In this document: piece after piece, positions 59,109 to 64,000 of the stretch
Numbering within the stretch: position 1 is the stretch's first letter
How the letters are laid out: each line of letters starts with the position of its first letter
NCBI RefSeq assembly: GCF_024171955.1
Contig: NZ_JAMTCS010000002.1
Coordinates: 109,290 to 173,289, forward strand
Direction of reading: 5' to 3'
Source: Promicromonospora thailandica
Lineage (GTDB): Bacteria > Actinomycetota > Actinomycetes > Actinomycetales > Cellulomonadaceae
DNA length: 64,000 nt
Notes under the pieces: generated by a model
Seen by the model: only the letters and a program-made list of their open reading frames with translations
Database searches by the model: none
Told to the model about the DNA's origin: nothing
Made by a program: the position numbers and the translations under genes

Positions 59109-60229
59109 GCGCCACCTCCGGCGGGCAGCACCGCCCGCACCTCGAAGGACTCGTCGGCGGGACCTGCCTCCAGGTGCCCGCCCAGGGACTCGGCACGGCG
59201 CCGCATCCCCGTGATGCCGAAGCCTGCCACGACCGCCTCGTCCGCCGCGCGGGGGTTGCGCACGGCCAGCCGCACGCGGTCCGGCTCGTACGCCACCTCG
59301 ACGACGGCCGCGGCCCCCGAACCGTGCCGCACCACGTTCGTCAGGCACTCCTGGAGCACGCGGTAGGCGGCGAGGTCGACGGCGTCCGGCAGGTGCCGGG
59401 GTGTGCCGCGCACCGTGAGGTCCACCGCGACGCCCGCCGAGCGCACCCGCTCCACCAGCACCGGCAGGTTGGCCAGACCGGCGGTCGGCGCACGGGCAGG
59501 GCCCGACGCGCTACCCGACGTGGCGCCCGGCCGGATCGCCGCGAGCGTCGTCCGCAGCTCGGTCAGACCCTCGTCCGCAGCCCGCGAGATGGCCTCCAGC
59601 GCGGCCGTCGCGTCGTCCGGCCGGCCCAGGTGGAGCGCGATGTCCGCCTGCATCTGGATGGCGGACAGCCCGTGGCCCACCACGTCGTGCACCTCGTGCG
59701 CGAGCTGCAGCCGCTCGTCGTCGCGGGCCTGCTGCCGCTCCGCACGCCGCTCCGCCTCCCGCGCTTCGTGCCAGACCCGGCGCGCGACGCCGGCACTGAA
59801 CGGCACCGCGACGAAGGCGCTCGCCACGACCAGGCCCCCGGGCATGCCGACGCCGTCGGGGTGCGTGAACACGTGCGGTACCAGCAGCCCGAGGGTCGCC
59901 GTCGCGTACAACAGGGCCGGGCGCAGCGGACGCCGTCGGGCCAGGGAGTACACGGCCACCGCGAGGCACAGCATGACCGGCCCGTACGGGTAGGCGAGCA
60001 GCAGGTAGGCCGCCGTGGCGGCCACCACCACGACCAGGGCGGCCACCGGCCGGCGGGTGCGCACCAGCGTGCCCAGCGCGGCCGCGGCCGCGAGGGCGTA
60101 CCCCCGCGGGTCCACCGCCGTGGACCCGTCCAGGAACGGCAGCGTCAGCAGCACGAGTGCGGTCAGCACGGCGGTCACGCCGACGTCGACCAGGCGCAGC
60201 TTCGCGATCTCCCTCACCTCCGGCTCCAC
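59105..60229 (-). CDS. HisKA_3 family sensor histidine kinase
   Basis: The 374-residue kinase has four to six TM helices in the first 150 residues, then HisKA_3 with phosphoacceptor His181 in AHEVHDVVGHGLSAI, and an HATPase domain (NVVRHGSGA, GFGITGMRRR). This is the DesK/NarX-like actinobacterial type. The GTG at 60229 (374 residues) or the one at 60217 may be the start; neither has a strong ribosome site. It is divergent from the DUF2269 gene. Confidence 0.9.
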   Translation of the reverse strand: MEPEVREIAKLRLVDVGVTAVLTALVLLTLPFLDGSTAVDPRGYALAAAAALGTLVRTRRPVAALVVVVAATAAYLLLAYPYGPVMLCLAVAVYSLARRRPLRPALLYATATLGLLVPHVFTHPDGVGMPGGLVVASAFVAVPFSAGVARRVWHEAREAERRAERQQARDDERLQLAHEVHDVVGHGLSAIQMQADIALHLGRPDDATAALEAISRAADEGLTELRTTLAAIRPGATSGSASGPARAPTAGLANLPVLVERVRSAGVAVDLTVRGTPRHLPDAVDLAAYRVLQECLTNVVRHGSGAAAVVEVAYEPDRVRLAVRNPRAADEAVVAGFGITGMRRRAESLGGHLEAGPADESFEVRAVLPAGGGA

Positions 60230-60427
60230 TCTGGCCGACGGCGCACCGCCCGTCACCCCCTGCGTGCCGTAGGGCGGAGTACGCACCGCTGCGCAGGCCG
60301 GAGCCGGCCGCCGACGTCCGGCGACGCACGCACGGAGCCGCCGCCCGGCCGATCCCCGGGCGGGCCGCCCCCGCGACGCTGGAGAGCACGAGGCGCCGGA
60401 CCGTGGCGCCGGGAGAAGGGACCCACC

Positions 60428-60982
60428 ATGGCGAACCTGCCCCCGCCCCTGCGGAAGGCCGTCCTGACCGTGCACGTCGTGTCGGCGGGCGCGTGGATCG
60501 GCATCGACGTGCTCGTCGCCGTGCTGGCGGCCCTGGCGCTCGGCGACGGGCCGGACGCCGTCCGCGGCCTCGCGCTGCGCGCGCTCGCCGCGTTCGTGGT
60601 GCCCCCCATGCTGACCGCGGCGCTCGTCTGCCTGGCCACGGGCGTGCTGCTCGGGCTCGCGACCAGGTGGGGGCTGGTGCGCTACTGGTGGGTCGCGGTC
60701 AAGCTCGTCACGACCCTGGTGCTGTGCACGCTGATCGTGGTGCTGCTCCGGCCCGGCATGGCCGACGTCGGCGCGGCCGGCACCGCCGTCGAGGCCGGGC
60801 AGGTGCCCGCCGCCGACGTCTCGTTCCTCGCGTACCCGCCGGCGGTGTCGCTCACGGCGCTCGCGGTGGCCACGGTGCTCTCGGTGTACAAGCCGTGGGG
60901 CCGGGTGCGCCCGGGCCGGGCCGCGCCGGCCGGGACGGCGCGCGGGAAAAGCCGTGCGGTGCCGGTACCGGCGCGCCGATGA
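60428..60982 (+). CDS. DUF2269-like membrane protein
   Basis: This 184-residue protein has four TM helices, beginning AVLTVHVVSAGAWIGIDVLV and including VVPPMLTAALVCLATGVLLG and WWVAVKLVTTLVLCTLIVVL. The His and Trp in the first helix and the pattern resemble DUF2269 or related integral membrane proteins of unknown function. The ATG follows GGGAGAAGGGACCC. It is divergent from the two-component genes and may be their target. Confidence 0.82.
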   Translation: MANLPPPLRKAVLTVHVVSAGAWIGIDVLVAVLAALALGDGPDAVRGLALRALAAFVVPPMLTAALVCLATGVLLGLATRWGLVRYWWVAVKLVTTLVLCTLIVVLLRPGMADVGAAGTAVEAGQVPAADVSFLAYPPAVSLTALAVATVLSVYKPWGRVRPGRAAPAGTARGKSRAVPVPARR

Positions 60983-60989
60983 TGACGCG

Positions 60990-61802
60990 ATGACAGACGG
61001 GATCGCTGACGGGTTCGTTGACGGGACGGCAGACGGGACGGCGGCCGGGGCCGCTGCCGGGACGACGGACGTCGAGGTCGTCGTGGCCCACCGGGCCTGC
61101 GCGACGCTGCGGGTGGGCGACGTGTACCTGAAGGTCGACGGCGACCAGGCGCGCACCGACGTCGAGGTGCGGGCGATGGCCCGGGTGCCCGTGCCCACCC
61201 CCGAGATCCTGTGGCGCACGCCGCCGGTGCTGGCGCTGGCGGCCGTGCGCGGCACGGCGCTCGGCCGGCTCGGCGAGCCGTCCGCCGCGTCGTCCGCGGC
61301 GTGGGCGGCCGCGGGGGCGGCGGCCCGCAGGCTGCACGACGCGCCGCTCCCGCCGTGGCCGGGGACGAGCCCCGGCTCGCTGCGGGCGCGCCTCGACCGG
61401 GAGTGCGCCTGGCTGCTCGCGCACGACGTGCTCCCCGCCGACCTGGTCACGCGCAACCGCGAGCTGGCCGAGGCGGCGCTCCGGCCCTGGACTCCCGTGT
61501 TCGTGCACGGCGACCTGCAGCTCAGCCACGTCTTCGTCGGCGACGACGACGAGGTCACCGGCGTGATCGACTGGACGGAGGCCGGGCCGGGCGACGCGCT
61601 GTTCGACCTCGCGGTGCTGACGCTCGGGCAGGAGGACCGCCTCGACGACGTCCTCGCCGGCTACGGGGCCGACGTCGACGTCGACGTGATCCGTGCCTGG
61701 TGGTCGCTGCGCAGCCTGGTGGCCGTCCGATGGCTCATCGAGCACGGTTTCGACCCGGCCGCGCCCGGGTGCGAGGTCGACGTGCTGCGTTCCCGGATGT
61801 GA
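60990..61802 (+). CDS. Aminoglycoside phosphotransferase-like kinase
   Basis: The 270-residue protein has APH-family motifs VFVHGDLQLSHVFVG (catalytic Asp in HGDLxxSH) and VIDWTEAGPGDALFDLAVL. The N-terminus is an ADG/TDG-type repeat (IADGFVDGTADGTAAG) from tandem GACGGG-like DNA. Substrate is unknown. It starts seven bases after the DUF2269 stop, so the two may be cotranscribed. Confidence 0.83.
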   Translation: MTDGIADGFVDGTADGTAAGAAAGTTDVEVVVAHRACATLRVGDVYLKVDGDQARTDVEVRAMARVPVPTPEILWRTPPVLALAAVRGTALGRLGEPSAASSAAWAAAGAAARRLHDAPLPPWPGTSPGSLRARLDRECAWLLAHDVLPADLVTRNRELAEAALRPWTPVFVHGDLQLSHVFVGDDDEVTGVIDWTEAGPGDALFDLAVLTLGQEDRLDDVLAGYGADVDVDVIRAWWSLRSLVAVRWLIEHGFDPAAPGCEVDVLRSRM

Positions 61803-61825
61803 GGGCGCGTGTCGGACAGCCGCGC

Positions 61826-61831
61826 TACGGT
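61826..61831 (+). promoter_or_regulatory. -10-like TACGGT six bases before the GNAT start codon
   Basis: TACGGT is followed by exactly six bases and the ATG at 61838, without a ribosome site between, like the other leaderless-type starts in the window. Confidence 0.4.
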
Positions 61832-61837
61832 CACCGC

Positions 61838-62374
61838 ATGACCATCGAGGTGCGCGACGCCCACGCGGGCGAGTACGTGGCGATCGGGGAGATCGTCACG
61901 GCCGCGTTCGCGGCGGACGGGCAGCTGGGCACCGACGGCTCCACCCCGTACGCGGCCGTGCTGCGGGACGTCGCGGGCCGCGCGGCGCACGCCCAGATCA
62001 TCGCCGCCCTGGACGGCGGCGTGGTGGTGGGCGGCGTGACCTTCGTGCCGCACGGCGGGCCGATGGCCGACCTCGCGCGGGAGGGCGAGGCGGAGATCCG
62101 GATGCTCGGGGTCGCACCGGACGCGCAGGGCCGGGGCGCCGGGACGGCGCTGGTGCGCGAGTGCCTGGCGCGCGCGACGGTGCCGCGGCCGGTCGGCGCG
62201 GGTGCCGGGACCCCGCCGGGAGAGCGCGGCACACGCCGCGTGGTGCTCTCCACCAACACGATCGCGCACGGGTCGCACCGGCTCTACGAGCGGCTCGGCT
62301 TCGTGCGCGAGCCCGCACGCGACTGGACGCCGGTGCCGGGCGTGGACCTGCTCTGCTACGTGCTGGAGCTGTGA
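61838..62374 (+). CDS. GNAT family acetyltransferase
   Basis: The 178-residue protein has a GNAT fold with motif A IRMLGVAPDAQGRGAGTALV and the C-terminal RLYERLGFVREPARDW. The acceptor is unknown. It lies 35 bases after the phosphotransferase gene and converges on the EamA gene with only 10 bases between stops. Confidence 0.88.
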   Translation: MTIEVRDAHAGEYVAIGEIVTAAFAADGQLGTDGSTPYAAVLRDVAGRAAHAQIIAALDGGVVVGGVTFVPHGGPMADLAREGEAEIRMLGVAPDAQGRGAGTALVRECLARATVPRPVGAGAGTPPGERGTRRVVLSTNTIAHGSHRLYERLGFVREPARDWTPVPGVDLLCYVLEL

Positions 62375-62384
62375 CCGGTCGGCG

Positions 62385-63308
62385 TCAGGCCCGGACGCCC
62401 GGCCGGGAGCGGGTCGGCGGCCACCGCAGCAGGCCCGACGTGATCGCCACGCCCAGCAGCAGGAGCAGCCCGCCACCCACCTCGGCGGCGTTCGGCACCT
62501 CGCCGAACGCGAGCCAGGCCGCCGTCATGCCGACGACCGGCACCAGCATCGTGAACGGCACCACCGCGCCCGCCCGGTACCGGGCCAGCAGCGTGTTCCA
62601 GACGCCGTAACCCACCAGGCTCGCCAGCCACGCCGTGTACAGGGTGGACAGCACGGCCGGCCACGTGGGGTGCGTGAGCGAGTACCCGACGGCCGACGGG
62701 CCGTCGAGCAGCACCGCCAGGGCGAACATCGGCACGGGCACCACGAGCGCCGACCACACCGTCATGGACAGCCCGGCGAGCGGCCCCTGACGGGTGCCGG
62801 CCGCCTGCGTGGCCGTCCCCAGGCGGCGCACGATCACGTTGCCGGTGGCCCAGGAGGCCGCAGCCGCCAGGGTGAGCAGGAACGCGACGCCCGGCGTCGC
62901 CGCCGACCGGCCGAGCCCGACGACGACCAGTCCCACCGCGCCGAGCGCCACGCCGACGAGCTGCGGTGTCGTCGGCCGCTCGCGGAGCGCGACGGTGGCG
63001 AACAGCACCGTGAACACCACCTGCGCCTGGAGCACGAGCGAGGCGAGGCCGGGCGGCATGTCGAGCCAGATCGCCGTGTACATGAGGCCGAACTGGCCGA
63101 GGCTCAGGAACAGGCCCACCACGAGGACGTCCTTGAGCGGTGCCGCGGGCCGCGGCACCAGGAAGATCGCCGGCAGCAGCACCACGACGAAGCGGATCGC
63201 GACGAACAGGGCGGGCGGCACGTCGGCGACGCCCACGTCGATGGCGAGGAAGTTGGTGCCCCAGATGATCATGACGAGCACGGCGAGCAGCGAGTGGCGC
63301 AGGGGCAT
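62385..63308 (-). CDS. EamA family (DMT superfamily) transporter
   Basis: The 307-residue protein has ten TM helices in two EamA repeats, starting HSLLAVLVMIIWGTNFLAIDVG, with the second repeat at about residue 160. It is probably an exporter of amino acids or metabolites (RhaT/YdcZ-like group). The ATG is preceded by a weak ribosome site. It converges on the GNAT gene. Confidence 0.9.
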   Translation of the reverse strand: MPLRHSLLAVLVMIIWGTNFLAIDVGVADVPPALFVAIRFVVVLLPAIFLVPRPAAPLKDVLVVGLFLSLGQFGLMYTAIWLDMPPGLASLVLQAQVVFTVLFATVALRERPTTPQLVGVALGAVGLVVVGLGRSAATPGVAFLLTLAAAASWATGNVIVRRLGTATQAAGTRQGPLAGLSMTVWSALVVPVPMFALAVLLDGPSAVGYSLTHPTWPAVLSTLYTAWLASLVGYGVWNTLLARYRAGAVVPFTMLVPVVGMTAAWLAFGEVPNAAEVGGGLLLLLGVAITSGLLRWPPTRSRPGVRA

Positions 63309-63364
63309 GGGGTCATGGTCGGCCCGGGCGACCGTGCACGTCCATCGCGTATCACTGGGCGACT

Positions 63365-63385
63365 GTTCAGGCGGGCTGAACGTTC
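63365..63385. promoter_or_regulatory. GTTCAG-N5-CTGAAC inverted repeat upstream of the GH16 gene
   Basis: GTTCAG (63365-63370) and CTGAAC (63376-63381) are exact complements, and the next bases extend the latter to the palindrome GAACGTTC (63378-63385). It lies in the 177-base divergent region between the EamA and GH16 genes. It could be a LacI- or ROK-type operator for glucan use; the regulator is not in the window. Confidence 0.4.
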
Positions 63386-63485
63386 GGGCCGCCGTGACTA
63401 CGTACTTTCACGATCTTGTTCCACCGAGCGGGTGAAAAGTAGCGTCGCCGGACAGATGCCGGACACGTTCGCGAAGGAGCGACCG

Positions 63486-64000
63486 ATGCGCAGCACGAGA
63501 CACCGCACCATCCGCACGGGCATCACGGCGACCGCGGCCGTGACGCTCGTCCTGTCGGCCTCGCTGGCCGCGTCGGCGGCCGCACCCCACAGCAGGGACG
63601 GCGCGACCGGCGCGGCGGCCCCCGCCGAGGCTGCCGCCCTGACCTGGTCGGACGAGTTCGACGGCCCTGCCGGCAGCGCCCCGGACGCGGCCAGCTGGAA
63701 CCACGAGACCGGTGGCGGCGGCTGGGGCAACAACGAGCTCCAGGTCTACACCGACTCCCGCGACAACTCGGCCCTGGACGGCAACGGCAACCTGGTCATC
63801 ACCGCCCGCTCGGACGGCAACGGCGGCTACACCTCGGCCCGGCTCACCACCAAGGGCAAGGTCCAGCCGAAGTTCGGGCGGCTGGAGGCGCGCATCAAGA
63901 TCCCGCGGGGCCAGGGCATCTGGCCGGCGTTCTGGATGCTCGGCGGCCAGTTCCCGGGCACCCCGTGGCCCGACGCGGGCGAGATCGACATCATGGAGAA
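63486..64000 (+). CDS. Secreted GH16 endo-beta-1,3-glucanase (cut by window end)
   Basis: The first 171 residues are visible. A signal peptide (RHRTIRTGITATAAVTLVLS, cleaved near SAAAA about residue 33) is followed by a GH16 domain starting LTWSDEFDG, with GWGNNELQVYTD and IWPAFWMLGG. The catalytic EIDIME (Glu166, Asp168, Glu171) is at the very end of the window. This is the laminarinase-type group. The protein should be longer and may carry carbohydrate-binding domains. The ATG follows GAAGGAGCGACC. Confidence 0.93.
   Translation, partial: MRSTRHRTIRTGITATAAVTLVLSASLAASAAAPHSRDGATGAAAPAEAAALTWSDEFDGPAGSAPDAASWNHETGGGGWGNNELQVYTDSRDNSALDGNGNLVITARSDGNGGYTSARLTTKGKVQPKFGRLEARIKIPRGQGIWPAFWMLGGQFPGTPWPDAGEIDIME

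Overview
The window reads as chromosome of a very high G+C actinobacterium. Codons end almost always in G or C, many genes start with GTG, and the gene content (FabG4/HtdX/FadA2-like lipid module, PurS plus PurQ, DUF3151, SAM-IV-type riboswitch, secreted subtilase, GH3 and GH16 glycanases) fits the Cellulomonadaceae/Promicromonosporaceae group, for example Cellulosimicrobium or Isoptericola. The genus is an inference. I found 58 protein-coding loci: 55 complete, two cut by the window edges (1-1341 and 63486-64000) and one truncated DUF222 gene. I saw no rRNA, tRNA, CRISPR array or insertion sequence. No gene-free stretch exceeds 300 bases.

Layout. 1-12.4 kb: start of an acidic low-complexity protein, exonuclease III, a peptide-type ABC importer whose inner permease and both ATPases are one polypeptide, a large secreted subtilase, a hydrolase-like protein and a rhodanese. 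12.5-17.8 kb: a CitA/DcuS-type two-component system divergent from a TctCBA tricarboxylate transporter, with repeated DNA between them. 17.8-23.5 kb: housekeeping genes (SDR, pyrE, NagD-like phosphatase, SpoU methyltransferase, class II aldolase). 23.5-26.9 kb: STAS protein, PP2C/anti-sigma-kinase-like regulator, STAS protein, with unusual inverted repeats built from 16-bp modules at 23481-23572 and 26697-26877. 27.4-31.7 kb: DUF3151, purA, purD, purS, purQ.

31.7-45.2 kb: two-domain GNAT, metallo-beta-lactamase protein, secreted GH3, a rhodanese-metZ operon behind a probable SAM-binding leader, an AAA/DUF4143 ATPase with three 23-bp-spaced repeats upstream, a phosphotransferase, a class V aminotransferase/cysteine desulfurase-like gene behind a clear SAM-IV-type riboswitch, a membrane gene with a CsoR-type operator, an amidase and a TM-helix-repeat membrane protein. 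45.2-55.2 kb: LLM oxidoreductase, LuxR/TrmB-like regulator, hydrolase, then a fatty-acid module (MaoC hydratase, FabG4-like reductase, FadA2-like thiolase, divergent TetR and acyl-CoA oxidase-like gene). 55.4-64 kb: DUF2599 lipoprotein, truncated DUF222 gene with an SOS-box-like site, Tdi1-like protein with a repetitive tail, NarL/HisKA_3 two-component system, DUF2269 membrane protein, phosphotransferase, GNAT, EamA exporter and the start of a secreted GH16 glucanase.

Themes. Several convergent gene ends share long perfect hairpins that probably act as bidirectional terminators. Several genes have a -10-like hexamer six bases before the start codon, suggesting leaderless transcripts. Sulfur and methionine metabolism appears under two separate RNA leaders. 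The most unusual signal is the modular 16-bp hairpin family around the STAS/PP2C genes.
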